A stretch of DNA of 38,867 nucleotides from Candidatus Desulfovibrio intestinigallinarum (GCA_019114565.1 DXFI01000170.1:1-38867), one strand, 5' to 3'; counted from the first letter of the stretch, positions 8,805-16,530 are shown. Notes: generated by a model not told the origin, from the sequence alone. Numbers and translations are program-made.

Positions 8805-8827
8805 TTGATGTATCAAATTTGCTTGAT
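8805..8827. promoter_or_regulatory. Overlapping palindromes, probable SahR operator
   Basis: TTGATGTATCAA (8805-8816) is an inverted repeat. It overlaps a second one, ATCAA-6-TTGAT (8812-8827), so three TTGAT half-sites alternate in direction. The site lies at and just downstream of the expected transcription start of the sahR-ahcY promoter. It fits a dimeric ArsR-type repressor. Binding is inferred. Confidence 0.6.
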
Positions 8828-8828
8828 G

Positions 8829-8857
8829 TAAATATTAGTTTATCCTGATATAGTCAA
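8829..8857 (-). promoter_or_regulatory. Sigma70-type promoter for sahR-ahcY
   Basis: On the minus strand TTGACT (8852-8857) and TATTTA (8829-8834) are separated by 17 bases. The -10 hexamer touches the operator palindromes. This is the only AT-rich segment in the neighbourhood, so the plus-strand gene at 8894 may share it. Confidence 0.6.
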
Positions 8858-8893
8858 GCATTTCCTTGCGCCCGGCATAAAGGAGCCATTTTC

Positions 8894-9619
8894 ATGAGCA
8901 AATCCGAAGGCCACAGCCCGGCGGGAGCCCGGGAACGCGCCCTGGATCTGATGCTGCGCCATGCGGAAGCACGCGAACGCCCCGAAAAGACCGGACGCAA
9001 ACGCGCCGGAAAGGCAGTCCCGGCGGCCCATGCCCCGGCTCCGCCCGGGCCGCTGGTGCAGCCGCGCCCGCAGGCCCCGCAGCTTCCCCCGCCGCCCCCG
9101 GCCCGGCGGCAGCCCTGGCGTGACAAACGGGAACTGACGCCCGAGGAGCGGGAGCAGCGCCGCAAGACAGGCCCCCTGACGTCGGAGCGCGTGCTGGACG
9201 GAGTTCTGCGCGGGCTGGGCAGCTCGCCGGATCAGGCGCGCCTTTCTCTGCTGTGGCGGCACTGGGAAATTGTCATGGGCGCGGAGCTTGCGCCGCTGGC
9301 CCGGCCGCTGGGGCACCGGGACGCCACCCTGCTTGTGGGAGCAGGCGACGCCATGAGCCTTCAGGAGCTGCATCTTCAGAGCGACGAGATACTGGAACGG
9401 GTCAATGCCTTTATGGAAAAACCCTTTTTCCGCACGGTGAAGGTCTCGCTCATCCTTGGCAAGACCGAGCTGGACGGCCCTCTGCGCCGCGCCGCCGCCT
9501 TTGAGGAGGACTGCCCGCCGCTGCCCCGCTCCGCCGCGGACGGCCGCTATCTTGGCGGCATGGACCCGGAATCTCCGGTTGCCCGGGCCTATGCCCGCTT
9601 TGCCGCCCGTCGGCGGTAG
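8894..9619 (+). CDS. DUF721/DciA-like protein
   Basis: Residues about 100-185 match the DUF721 family: LLWRHWEIVMGAELAPLARP, then ATLLVGAGDAMSLQELHLQ and ILERVNAFM. DciA of this family loads the replicative helicase DnaB in many bacteria that lack DnaC. The 241-residue protein carries a long basic and Pro-rich N-terminal extension (residues 1-95, including a run of prolines) and an Ala/Arg-rich C-terminus, so it is larger than minimal DciA. Transcription diverges from sahR. AAAGGAG (about 8878-8884) precedes the ATG at 8894. Assignment is by pattern; the helicase-loading role is family knowledge. Confidence 0.72.
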   Translation: MSKSEGHSPAGARERALDLMLRHAEARERPEKTGRKRAGKAVPAAHAPAPPGPLVQPRPQAPQLPPPPPARRQPWRDKRELTPEEREQRRKTGPLTSERVLDGVLRGLGSSPDQARLSLLWRHWEIVMGAELAPLARPLGHRDATLLVGAGDAMSLQELHLQSDEILERVNAFMEKPFFRTVKVSLILGKTELDGPLRRAAAFEEDCPPLPRSAADGRYLGGMDPESPVARAYARFAARRR

Positions 9620-9746
9620 CGCTCTCGTCACGGGCAGCCCGGCAGAATCAGGCAAGAATCCGCGCATTCCGTCTCTTCTCATCGCAGCGTCGCGGCCGTA
9701 TCCTTGCACCGCTGCCGGCGCGACGGCAGCAAGGAGAGCATGTCAT

Positions 9747-10289
9747 ATGAGCAAAAACATCCTTGTCATCTCGACCAGCCCGCGCAAAAACGGCAATTCC
9801 GCGCTGCTGGCAGAGGAATTTGCCCGGGGTGCGGCGGATGCCGGGCATCAGGTGGAAATCATCACGCTGCGCGACAAAAACATCGGTTTCTGCCGCGGCT
9901 GTCTGAGCTGCGTCAAGACGCAGCGCTGCGTCATGCAGGACGATGCCGCCGACATTGTCGCCCGCATGAAGCAGGCCGAGGTCATCGCCTTTGCCACGCC
10001 CGTCTACTACTTTGAAATGTCCGGCCAGATGAAGACCCTGCTGGATCGCAGCAATCCGCTGTACACGTCCGACTATGCCTTCCGTGACATCTATCTGCTT
10101 GCCAGCGCGGCGGAAAACGACGACAGCGCCGTGGACGGCCCTATAAACGGTCTGAAGGGCTGGATCGCCTGCTTTGAAAAATGCTCCTTCAAGGGCGCCG
10201 TACGCGGCGTGGGCGCGACGGCCCCCGGCGACATCCGGCAGCATACCGCCGTTCTGGAAGCGGCCTACAAGATGGGCAGGCAGGCGTAA
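9747..10289 (+). CDS. Flavodoxin-fold NAD(P)H-dependent oxidoreductase with cysteine cluster
   Basis: The 180-residue protein starts MSKNILVISTSPRKNGNS, the FMN phosphate-binding loop of the NADPH-dependent FMN reductase superfamily. It also has FATPVYYFEMSGQMKTLLDR (residues about 79-98), typical of the fold. Cysteines at 49, 52, 55 and 61 follow the spacing C-x2-C-x2-C-x5-C. That matches the compact 4Fe-4S motif of iron-sulfur flavoproteins (Isf), although related flavodoxin-fold proteins without a cluster also carry it. The ATG at 9747 is chosen because AAGGAG lies 10 bases upstream and the fold begins there. It precedes a flavin-reductase-like gene on the same strand. Confidence 0.85.
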   Translation: MSKNILVISTSPRKNGNSALLAEEFARGAADAGHQVEIITLRDKNIGFCRGCLSCVKTQRCVMQDDAADIVARMKQAEVIAFATPVYYFEMSGQMKTLLDRSNPLYTSDYAFRDIYLLASAAENDDSAVDGPINGLKGWIACFEKCSFKGAVRGVGATAPGDIRQHTAVLEAAYKMGRQA

Positions 10290-10406
10290 AAATACGATAC
10301 GCACACGAAAACAGGCAGGCCCGTCTTTACAGGAACGTCATTGCCTGATAGGCGAAATGGCCCGGCGGCGTGTCGCAACGCCGCCATGTCATTTTCGGAG
10401 GTTCGC

Positions 10407-10985
10407 ATGAAGCGCATCGATCTTGGCCCGACGCCGCTCGCCTATCCCCTGCCTGCCTTTCTCGTGGGAACATACGACAGTGAGGGCAGAGCCAATATCA
10501 TGACTGTAGCCTGGGGCGGCATCTGCTGCTCCGAGCCGCCCTGTATCGCCATTTCCGTCCGCCCGGGGCGCTACAGCCACGATGCCATCCTTGCCCGCAA
10601 GGCCTTTACGGTCAATGTGCCGTCCGTGGCCCTGGCCGGAAAGGTCGATTTTGCGGGCATGGCCTGTGGAAAAAACAGCGACAAGTTCATGGAACTGGGC
10701 CTGACGGCGGAACGCTCTTCCCGCGTGGACGCCCCCTGCGTGGCCCAGTGTCCGCTTATTCTGGAATGCAGCCTGCGCCATACGCTCGAACTGGGCAGCC
10801 ATACCCAGTTCGTGGGCGAAATCCTCAACGTCAGCCTGCTGGAAGTCTGCCTTGAAGACGGCGCGCCGGATATCCAGAAGATTGATCCGCTCCTTTATGA
10901 CGGCGGACAGAAACGCTACCACTGTGTCGGCGAGCCCGTGGGCCGGGCGTTTTCCCTCGGCAAACGTTTCATGGGGCGCGGTTAG
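10407..10985 (+). CDS. Flavin reductase-like (FMN-binding split barrel) protein
   Basis: The 192-residue protein has the split-barrel signature. It starts LGPTPLAYPLPAFLVGTYDS, then NIMTVAWGGICCSEPPCIAISVRPGR (about 31-56), HDAILARKAFTVNVPS, and near the end a strand FVGEILNV. Such proteins bind FMN and often reduce a partner or act with a ferredoxin. GGAGG (10397-10401) five bases before the ATG sets the start. It follows the iron-sulfur flavoprotein-like gene after 117 bases and may work with it. Its TAG stop codon is shared with the right end of repeat A copy 5. Confidence 0.86.
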   Translation: MKRIDLGPTPLAYPLPAFLVGTYDSEGRANIMTVAWGGICCSEPPCIAISVRPGRYSHDAILARKAFTVNVPSVALAGKVDFAGMACGKNSDKFMELGLTAERSSRVDAPCVAQCPLILECSLRHTLELGSHTQFVGEILNVSLLEVCLEDGAPDIQKIDPLLYDGGQKRYHCVGEPVGRAFSLGKRFMGRG

Positions 10986-11124
10986 AGTGTTTTACCTTGA
11001 AAAAGGTGAAATGCGAGGCGGCACAGCGCCGCCCGGCCCGGAGTGCACGGAAAAGCCGCATTTTTTCCGCGAAACGACAGGCCGCAGGGTTTGAAATGGA
11101 AGCATTTCAAGCTGAAAAAGCTCT
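10984..11124 (-). repeat. Repeat A copy 5 (full length)
   Basis: Full-length element in minus orientation. Its right end starts at 10984, so the stop codon TAG (10983-10985) of the flavin reductase gene is also the first bases of the element. Sequence is more diverged in the first hairpin (TTTGAAATGGAAGCATTTCAA). Confidence 0.9.
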
Positions 11125-11174
11125 CGACGCTCCACTCACATCAACGCCGCATCGCGGCCACAAAGAGAACTGCC

Positions 11175-12284
11175 ATGAGCGCATCCAAAGTCTATTTTAC
11201 CGACATGCGTTGCCCCGTGGGCACCAGCCTGCTGCAGAAGCTGACCAAACTGATGCACAAGGCGGGCATTGACGCCATTGATATGGAAAGCAAGTTCGTT
11301 GCCATCAAGCTCCACTTCGGGGAGCCGGGCAACCTGTCCTTCCTGCGTCCCAACTTTGCCAAGACCGTGGCCGATCTGGTGAAGGAAAAGGGCGGCCTGC
11401 CCTTCCTCACCGACTGCAACACCCTCTATGTGGGCCGCCGCAAGCATGCGCTGGAACACATGACCGCCGCGCAGGAAAACGGTTATTCGCCCCTGTCCAC
11501 CGGCTGTCAGATCATCATCGGCGACGGCCTCAAGGGCACGGACGACATCGAAGTGCCCGTGACCGGCGGCAAGCACTTCACCAGCGCCAAAATCGGCCGC
11601 GCCGTCATGGACGCCGACATCTTCATTTCCCTGAATCACTTCAAGGGGCATGAAATGACCGGCTTCGGCGGAGCCATCAAGAACATCGGCATGGGCTGCG
11701 GCAGCCGCGCGGGCAAAATGGCCATGCACAGCTGCGGCAAGCCGACCGTGGACCCGGAAAAGTGCCGCGGCTGCAAGACCTGCTCCCATTACTGCGCGCA
11801 GAGCGCCATCAGCTTCGGCGAGGATCACAAGGCCAGCATCGATCACGACAAGTGCGTGGGCTGCGGCCGCTGCATCGGCACCTGTAACTTCGACGCCATC
11901 AGCAATGCCGTCGATGCCGAAAGCACCATCCTCAACGAGCGCATGGCCGAATACGCCCAGGCGGTTCTGGCCGGTCGTCCTCACTTCCATATCAGCGTGG
12001 TGAATCAGGTTTCGCCCTGCTGCGACTGCCACGGCGAAAATGACGCCGCCGTTGTGCCCGATCTGGGCATCTTCGCCAGCTTCGACCCCGTCGCGCTCGA
12101 CCACGCCTGTATCGACGCGGTCAACGCCGCCCCCGTGCTGCCCAACAGCGCCCTCGCCCAGTGCGAACACAAGCACAACGACCACTTTACCGACATCCAC
12201 CCCACCACCCACTGGCGCAGCCAGCTGGAGCACGCCCAGAACCTCGGCCTGGGCAACATGGACTATGAACTGATCACCATCTAG
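11175..12284 (+). CDS. DUF362 family 4Fe-4S protein
   Basis: The 369-residue protein has a DUF362 domain (residues about 1-180, with VAIKLHFGEPGN at 42-53 and SLNHFKGHEMTGFGGAIKN at 152-170). Two ferredoxin-type 4Fe-4S motifs follow: C197, C200, C203, C207 and C227, C230, C233, C237. A C-terminal domain contains CCDCHGEND. DUF362 proteins are cytoplasmic redox proteins of unclear function, abundant in anaerobes. The ATG at 11175 is used because the DUF362 fold starts there; the upstream frame is made of repeat A sequence. The ribosome binding site is weak. Repeat B follows 28 bases after the stop. Confidence 0.86.
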   Translation: MSASKVYFTDMRCPVGTSLLQKLTKLMHKAGIDAIDMESKFVAIKLHFGEPGNLSFLRPNFAKTVADLVKEKGGLPFLTDCNTLYVGRRKHALEHMTAAQENGYSPLSTGCQIIIGDGLKGTDDIEVPVTGGKHFTSAKIGRAVMDADIFISLNHFKGHEMTGFGGAIKNIGMGCGSRAGKMAMHSCGKPTVDPEKCRGCKTCSHYCAQSAISFGEDHKASIDHDKCVGCGRCIGTCNFDAISNAVDAESTILNERMAEYAQAVLAGRPHFHISVVNQVSPCCDCHGENDAAVVPDLGIFASFDPVALDHACIDAVNAAPVLPNSALAQCEHKHNDHFTDIHPTTHWRSQLEHAQNLGLGNMDYELITI

Positions 12285-12311
12285 GGAGGTGCGCTCCTGA
12301 AGATGTTTTTT

Positions 12312-12456
12312 CGGGGGGAAGGAAACCCCCTTGGCTGGCGCGCAAGGGGCGTTTCCTTCCCCCCGTGCCCCCCATCCTTCCCCCAACGCGCTTTAATCTG
12401 GAAGATGTAACACTTCGGGAACGCAGGCGCTTTGCCCGTGGCAACCGTCTCCCGGA
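12312..12456 (+). repeat. Repeat B (full: hairpin plus tail)
   Basis: A hairpin (GGGGGGAAGGAAAC/GTTTCCTTCCCCCC, 12313-12364) lies 28 bases after the DUF362 gene. A tail with CCCCCCATCCTTCCCCC, AACGCGCTTTAATC, ACTTCGGGAACGCAG and TCTCCCGG follows. The same order occurs at 21187-21329 and, reversed, at 22132-22271. The 12457-12530 stretch after it holds only a short triple direct repeat (GCTACAGG, 12509-12530). Confidence 0.8.
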
Positions 12457-12530
12457 GACATCCAGGCAGAAAGAGCCCAAACAAGCCCTGCGTCCTGACT
12501 GGCTGTATGGCTACAGGGCTACAGGGCTAC

Positions 12531-12567
12531 AAAAAGAGGCCGCCCCGGAATCTGTTCCGGGGCGGCC
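12531..12567 (-). terminator. Intrinsic terminator of cat
   Basis: Read on the minus strand, the perfect 13-bp stem GGCCGCCCCGGAA/TTCCGGGGCGGCC with a 4-base loop is followed by CTCTTTTTG. It lies 10 bases after the cat stop codon. Confidence 0.9.
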
Positions 12568-12576
12568 TCTTCGCGT

Positions 12577-13218
12577 TTACATCCGCGCCGTTTCCGGCCA
12601 TGCGGCAATGGCCGCGCGCAGTTCGTTCAGCAGGCGGCAGACGTGGAAACCGTCGCAGACGGCGTGATGCACCTGTATGGCCAGAGGCAGCATGGCGCTG
12701 CCGTTCTGGAGCGTGTATTTCCCCAGCGTAAAAATAGGAGCCAGCCAGGTAAAGCCCTTGCCAAGATTCAGATTGAAGCCGGTAAAGGACTCCCAGGGAA
12801 TCATGGAAATGGAAAAGATATTCTTCGGCATGTCCGAAAGCAGCTGACGACAGCCCTGCGCATGCAGCCTGCGATTTTCCTCATATGTCGCCAGAAAGGC
12901 CCTGTAGCCTCCGCTGCAGTCGCCATGCAGGCAGGAAAAAGTCTCGGTCTGCTCGTCAAACAGGGTATAGCTCGGGAGCAGCGCGTCATAGATGCCGGGC
13001 TGTCCGTCAGCGTCAAGGGCGTATCTGAACTCCTCATGGGCATTGACGCCGGCCGACAGCAGATAGATCAGAGAAGGATACAGCCTTTCCCCGGTTTCCA
13101 GAATGGGCGAGACATCTACGGAAACCGTCATGCTCCAGGTGCAGGGCGTCTCCGTCATGAACTGACGGAACAGGCTCTCCCGCACCCAGCTTTTTCTGTC
13201 TACAAGGCGAAAAGCCAT
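12577..13218 (-). CDS. cat: Chloramphenicol acetyltransferase family protein
   Basis: The 213-residue protein has the classic trimeric CAT pattern. It starts MAFRLVDRKSWVRESLFRQF, with TCTWSMTVSVDVS-like strands, the conserved PWESFTGFNLNL (141-152), APIFTLGKY (160-168) and the active-site motif HHAVCDGFH (184-192, with catalytic His and structural Asp). Family members acetylate chloramphenicol with acetyl-CoA; whether this one confers resistance is untested. The length equals that of type A CAT. GGGAG 7-12 bases upstream supports the ATG at 13216-13218. The frame stays open far upstream without a second start signal. A leader with a terminator hairpin and a short reading frame lies before it. 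Confidence 0.87.
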   Translation of the reverse strand: MAFRLVDRKSWVRESLFRQFMTETPCTWSMTVSVDVSPILETGERLYPSLIYLLSAGVNAHEEFRYALDADGQPGIYDALLPSYTLFDEQTETFSCLHGDCSGGYRAFLATYEENRRLHAQGCRQLLSDMPKNIFSISMIPWESFTGFNLNLGKGFTWLAPIFTLGKYTLQNGSAMLPLAIQVHHAVCDGFHVCRLLNELRAAIAAWPETARM

Positions 13219-13254
13219 GCGTATCTCCCGGGGCCACCCGACCGGAAACAGAAT

Positions 13255-13286
13255 AAAAAAACGGGAGCGCCTTACGGCAGCCCCCG
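13255..13286 (-). terminator. Terminator hairpin inside the cat leader (attenuator candidate)
   Basis: On the minus strand, CGGGGGC-T-GCC pairs with GGCGCTCCCG (10 bp, one bulge, one G-U) around a GTAA loop, followed by seven U residues. It stands about 36 bases upstream of the cat start and downstream of a promoter-like sequence at 13396-13425. The gene upstream already has its own terminator at 13445-13489. Confidence 0.8.
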
Positions 13287-13322
13287 ATAACACGGAAAAT
13301 TGTGCGCCAGCTCTGTTCCCAT
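13272..13322 (-). CDS. Putative 16-residue leader peptide upstream of cat
   Basis: ATG at 13320-13322 opens a frame coding MGTELAHNFPCYRGLP and ending in TAA at 13272-13274. The stop codon is the loop of the attenuator hairpin, and the last codons form its 5' arm. A ribosome stalled or slowed there would prevent the hairpin from forming. No clear ribosome binding site is visible, which is the main weakness. Confidence 0.35.
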   Translation of the reverse strand: MGTELAHNFPCYRGLP

Positions 13323-13395
13323 GGCGCGGTGCGCTCGTAGCGCAGAAAACAACAGAGCGAAATCTTGAGCAACGCAGCTTGGCGTTGCGGAGAAG

Positions 13396-13425
13396 CCTTT
13401 TACAGAAAAAAAAACTGCTCGTCAA
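13396..13425 (-). promoter_or_regulatory. Possible promoter of cat
   Basis: On the minus strand TTGACG (13420-13425) and TAAAAG (13396-13401) are 18 bases apart, with a run of nine T between them. The implied leader is about 170 bases. It contains two further perfect hairpins, GCAACGC/GCGTTGC and TGCGCT/AGCGCA. Confidence 0.45.
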
Positions 13426-13444
13426 GCGTTTTCTGGGATTCCAC

Positions 13445-13489
13445 AAAAAAATAGCCCGGGAGCCGTTCCGCGCATCGCTTCCCCGGGCA
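13445..13489 (-). terminator. Intrinsic terminator of the OB-fold gene
   Basis: On the minus strand GCCCGGGG...CCCGGGC (7-bp perfect stem with a 20-base loop) is followed by TATTTTTTTG. It lies 12 bases after the stop codon of the 13501-13857 gene. Confidence 0.8.
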
Positions 13490-13500
13490 GGCATCCGCGC

Positions 13501-13857
13501 TTATTCAAGCACTTCCAGATAGCGCACGCCCACATGGGCATCGGGACGTTCCGGGTGACGCTTTCCCCGAATTTCGCCGGTAATTCTGACCTTGCTGGCG
13601 GGCGTCACTTCCAGCGCGCCAAAGACATGCGGCGGGATGTTCACGGTGATGGAGCCGCTGTCATCCTTGAAGGTATAGCGATCTCTGTTCAGATGCTCGA
13701 TAATATTGCCCGTCAGCACACAGGTGGTCCCCTCTGGAGCTTCCGAGGCGGCCGTCACGGTACCAACCTGCGTCACGGCCGCGCTGGGCCCGCGAAAACC
13801 GGCCCATGCCGGGCTTGCCAGCACGACGATCAGACAACAAAGCAACAAGAAGCGCAT
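13501..13857 (-). CDS. Periplasmic bacterial OB-fold protein (YgiW/DUF388 type)
   Basis: The 118-residue protein has a signal peptide (MRFLLLCCLIVVLASPAWA, cleavage after residue 19). A BOF domain follows: VGTVTAASEAPEGTTCVLTG, HLNRDRYTFKDDSGSITVNI and SKVRITGEI. YgiW/YdeI-type proteins are small periplasmic proteins linked to stress tolerance and ligand binding. The ATG at 13855-13857 follows GGGAGGAG, which sets the start. A terminator follows closely, so it is probably a single-gene unit. Repeat A copy 6 lies directly upstream of its ribosome binding site. Confidence 0.88.
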   Translation of the reverse strand: MRFLLLCCLIVVLASPAWAGFRGPSAAVTQVGTVTAASEAPEGTTCVLTGNIIEHLNRDRYTFKDDSGSITVNIPPHVFGALEVTPASKVRITGEIRGKRHPERPDAHVGVRYLEVLE

Positions 13858-13871
13858 GTTTTCTCCTCCCT

Positions 13872-14017
13872 GGAGCATTTTCAGTTTGAAATACTTTGCA
13901 TTTCAAACCATACGGCCTGTCGTTTCGCGGAAAAAGCGCAGTTTTTCCGCTCACTTTTGGCCGGGCGACGCTGTGCTGCCGCCTCGCGTTTCATCTTTTT
14001 CAAAGGTGAAACGCTCT
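13872..14017 (+). repeat. Repeat A copy 6 (full length)
   Basis: Full-length element between the OB-fold gene and tRNA-Ser (both minus strand), with all four hairpins. The right end (ACGCTCTGG) points to the 3' end of the tRNA-Ser unit, 119 bases before its terminator. The left end lies only 15 bases from the OB-fold start codon. Confidence 0.9.
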
Positions 14018-14135
14018 GGTTGTGGAAAATAAACGGCCCTCATTCCCGCAGCACGGCGGGCGGGAACCGGTCGGGACGCGGGCATGTGCGGTTCCATCCG
14101 GCAGGACACACGTCCGCCGGGAGAACAACCAAAAC

Positions 14136-14168
14136 AAAAAAGTCTGTACCGCTCACGCAGTACAGACT
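14136..14168 (-). terminator. Intrinsic terminator of tRNA-Ser
   Basis: On the minus strand AGTCTGTAC/GTACAGACT forms a 9-bp perfect stem followed by TTTTTTG, 14 bases after the tRNA end. Confidence 0.88.
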
Positions 14169-14182
14169 TTCTTCATTTTTAG

Positions 14183-14276
14183 TGGCGGAGAGGGAGGGAT
14201 TTGAACCCTCGATACAGCTCAACACCGTATACCCGCTTAGCAGGCGAGCTCCTTCGGCCGACTCGGACACCTCTCC
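14183..14276 (-). tRNA. tRNA-Ser (anticodon GCT)
   Basis: The 94-base class II tRNA includes encoded CCA. The acceptor GGAGAGG pairs with CCTCTCC. The anticodon arm is CGCCT-GCTAAGCG with GCT in the loop. A long variable arm and the T arm GAGGGTTCAAATCCCTC follow. It reads AGC/AGU codons. Confidence 0.96.
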
Positions 14277-14319
14277 ACTTCGGCCGTCCTTTTCTCTGCA
14301 CAGCCGAACGTAGAAATGG

Positions 14320-14348
14320 ACTCTACGCATGGAGGGCCTTTCTGTCAA
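14320..14348 (-). promoter_or_regulatory. Promoter of tRNA-Ser
   Basis: On the minus strand TTGACA (14343-14348) and TAGAGT (14320-14325) are 17 bases apart. The tRNA-Lys promoter at 37199-37228 uses the same two hexamers. Confidence 0.7.
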
Positions 14349-14385
14349 GAAAATTTTATAAAAAAGATCGCCGCCTGTTCGTGCG

Positions 14386-14414
14386 TTGACCGCGGGCACG
14401 ACATAGCATAGATT
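14386..14414 (+). promoter_or_regulatory. Promoter of glnS
   Basis: TTGACC (14386-14391) and TAGATT (14409-14414) are 17 bases apart. They lie about 80 bases upstream of the glnS start and diverge from the tRNA-Ser promoter. Confidence 0.6.
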
Positions 14415-14492
14415 TTTCCGTTCATCAGCGGCTTTCATGTCGCAATTCTTCGATTTCAAGGCGCTCTGCGCCGGATGGAGGGAGACAGCCCC

Positions 14493-16208
14493 ATGAGCGA
14501 TACGCAGGAAGCAGCGATGACTGCCCCCACGACTGAAAACAGCAAGCCGAGCGTGGATTTTGTCCGCGCCCGCATCATGGACGACAACGCCTCCGGGCGT
14601 TTCAACGGCCAGGTGCACACCCGCTTTCCCCCGGAGCCCAACGGCTACCTGCATCTGGGGCACGCCAAATCCATCTGCCTGAACTTCGGCGTGGCGCGCG
14701 AATTCGGCGGCCTGTGCAATCTGCGTTTCGACGATACCAACCCCACCAAGGAAGATACGGAATACGTTGACTCCATCCGCGAGGACGTGCGCTGGCTCGG
14801 CGGCGACTGGGGCGATCGCGAATTTTACGCTTCCAACTATTTTGATCGGCTCTACGAATATGCCGAGCAGCTCATCAAAATGGGCCGCGCCTATGTGGAC
14901 GATCTCAGCGCGGACGAAATCCGCGAATACCGCGGCACGCTCACGCGCCCCGGCAAGGAAAGCCCCTGGCGCAACCGCAGCGTGGAAGAAAACCTTGATC
15001 TTTTCCGCCGCATGAAGGCCGGGGAATTTCCCGACGGCGCGCATGTCCTGCGCGCCAAGATCGACATGGCCTCCCCCAACATCATCATGCGCGATCCCAC
15101 GCTGTACCGCATCCGCCATGCGCATCATCACCGTACCGGCGACACGTGGTGCATCTATCCCATGTACGATTTCACGCACTGCCTGTCCGACTCCATCGAG
15201 GGAATCACGCATTCTCTGTGCACGCTGGAATTCGACAACAACCGGGAACTGTACGACTGGATTCTGGACACGCTGGGCCTCTACCATCCGCAGCAGATTG
15301 AGTTTGCCCGCCTTGGCCTGACGCACACCGTCCTTTCCAAGCGCAAGCTCATTCAGCTTGTCAAGGAAGGACACGTGCGCGGCTGGGATGACCCCCGCAT
15401 GCCCACCCTGAGCGGCCTGCGCCGCCGCGGCGTGCCGCCGGAAGCCCTGCGCGAATTCTGCTCGCGTATCGGCGTGGCCCGCACCGATTCCACCGTGGAA
15501 TATGCCATGCTGGAATTCTGCATCCGCGAGCGCCTCAACGCCGTGGCCCCCCGCGTCATGGCCGTTCTGGACCCGATCAAGGTCGTTATTGAAAACTACC
15601 CCGAGGATCAGACGGAAACCTTCGAGATGCCCTACCATCCCGAAGACGCGTCCTACGGTTCCCGCAGCGTGCCTTTCAGCCGGGTGCTGTATATCGAGCG
15701 CGACGACTTCCGCCTCGATCCGCCCAAGAAGTTCCACCGGCTCGCCCCCGGCGCGGAAGTCCGCCTGCGCTACGCCTACTTCATCACCTGCAAGGACGTC
15801 GTCACCGATGCCGACGGCAACGTGACGGAACTGCGCTGCGTCTATGACCCGGAAAGCAAGGGCGGACAGAGCCCCGACGGCCGCAAGGTCAAGGGCACCA
15901 TTCACTGGGTTTCCGCCGCGCATGCCGTGCCTGCCCGGGTGCGCCTCTACGAACACCTCTTTGCGGCGGAGAATCCCAACGCCATGCCGGAAGGGCAGAC
16001 CTTCCTGGACGCCCTCAACCCCGACTCCCTGCGCGAAATAGACGCCTACCTCGAACCTGCTCTGGCCACGGCTCCCGTGGGCCAGACCGTCCAGTTCGAA
16101 CGCCTCGGCTATTTCTGCAAGGACAAGGACAGCACGGACGCCCTGCCCGTCTACAACCGCACCGCCACTCTGCGTGACAGCTGGGCCAGGCAGGAAAAGA
16201 AGGGCTAG
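14493..16208 (+). CDS. glnS: Glutaminyl-tRNA synthetase
   Basis: This class Ib synthetase charges tRNA-Gln directly. The 571-residue protein has [18 protein letters not shown] (residues 44-61, with the HIGH motif as HLGH) and the KMSKS equivalent [30 protein letters not shown] and the two C-terminal anticodon-binding beta barrels complete it. PPEPNG and LSKRKL identify GlnRS rather than GluRS. The ATG at 14493 is preferred over the one at 14475 because GGAGGGA (14477-14483) lies at correct spacing. The TAG stop (16206-16208) is the first bases of repeat A copy 7. A terminator hairpin follows at 16318. Confidence 0.96.
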   Translation: MSDTQEAAMTAPTTENSKPSVDFVRARIMDDNASGRFNGQVHTRFPPEPNGYLHLGHAKSICLNFGVAREFGGLCNLRFDDTNPTKEDTEYVDSIREDVRWLGGDWGDREFYASNYFDRLYEYAEQLIKMGRAYVDDLSADEIREYRGTLTRPGKESPWRNRSVEENLDLFRRMKAGEFPDGAHVLRAKIDMASPNIIMRDPTLYRIRHAHHHRTGDTWCIYPMYDFTHCLSDSIEGITHSLCTLEFDNNRELYDWILDTLGLYHPQQIEFARLGLTHTVLSKRKLIQLVKEGHVRGWDDPRMPTLSGLRRRGVPPEALREFCSRIGVARTDSTVEYAMLEFCIRERLNAVAPRVMAVLDPIKVVIENYPEDQTETFEMPYHPEDASYGSRSVPFSRVLYIERDDFRLDPPKKFHRLAPGAEVRLRYAYFITCKDVVTDADGNVTELRCVYDPESKGGQSPDGRKVKGTIHWVSAAHAVPARVRLYEHLFAAENPNAMPEGQTFLDALNPDSLREIDAYLEPALATAPVGQTVQFERLGYFCKDKDSTDALPVYNRTATLRDSWARQEKKG

Positions 16209-16297
16209 AGCGTTTTAGATTTGAAAAGGTAGAACGTGAGGCGGAGCAGCGCCGTCGTATGGTTTGAAACGCGCGGCGCTTCAACTGAAAATGTTCT
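16207..16297 (-). repeat. Repeat A copy 7 (internally deleted)
   Basis: Both ends are present (AGAGCGTTTTAGATTTGAAA at the right end and CAACTGAAAATGTTCT at the left end), but about 55 central bases are missing. The right end supplies the glnS stop TAG. Both flanks are TA. Confidence 0.85.
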
Positions 16298-16317
16298 ACG
16301 TTGTATCCGCCCTGTAC

Positions 16318-16361
16318 CGGGGGAAGGAAGAGCCGCAGGCTTTTCCTTCCCCCGTTTTTTT
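16318..16361 (+). terminator. Intrinsic terminator of glnS (repeat B-type stem)
   Basis: The stem GGGGGAAGGAAGAGCC/GGCTTTTCCTTCCCCC with a 3-base loop is followed by GTTTTTTT. The stem core is the same as in repeat B, but the conserved B tail is absent. Confidence 0.9.
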
Positions 16362-16461
16362 ACAGGCCCGCCTCGCCATTCTGTAGACAATATTGACAGA
16401 TATTTCACCTGTAAGCTACGCTGCCAACTAAAAATTGCATCAGCTGTACAGCGAATCCCCC

Positions 16462-16530
16462 AGAGCATTTTCAGTTTGAAATGCTTTGCATTTCAAACCA
16501 TACGGCCTGTCGTTTCGCGAAAAAACGCGA
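16462..16530 (+). repeat. Repeat A copy 8 (left half)
   Basis: The left end, first hairpin and the start of the second hairpin are present (AGAGCATTTTCAG ... CGTTTCGCGAAAAAACGCG). The right half is missing. It lies just upstream of the lipoprotein gene's ribosome binding site. Confidence 0.8.

Noticed and set aside
13034-13372. Alternative 112-codon frame starting with TTG over the cat leader and 5' part of cat
   Set aside because: It overlaps the conserved N-terminus of CAT in another frame and has no ribosome binding site.
14040-15956. Long minus-strand open frame of 638 codons overlapping tRNA-Ser and glnS
   Set aside because: It lies antisense to glnS, which has clear family motifs, and runs through the tRNA gene. 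Its composition (His/Val/Gly-rich) is typical of a shadow frame in GC-rich DNA.
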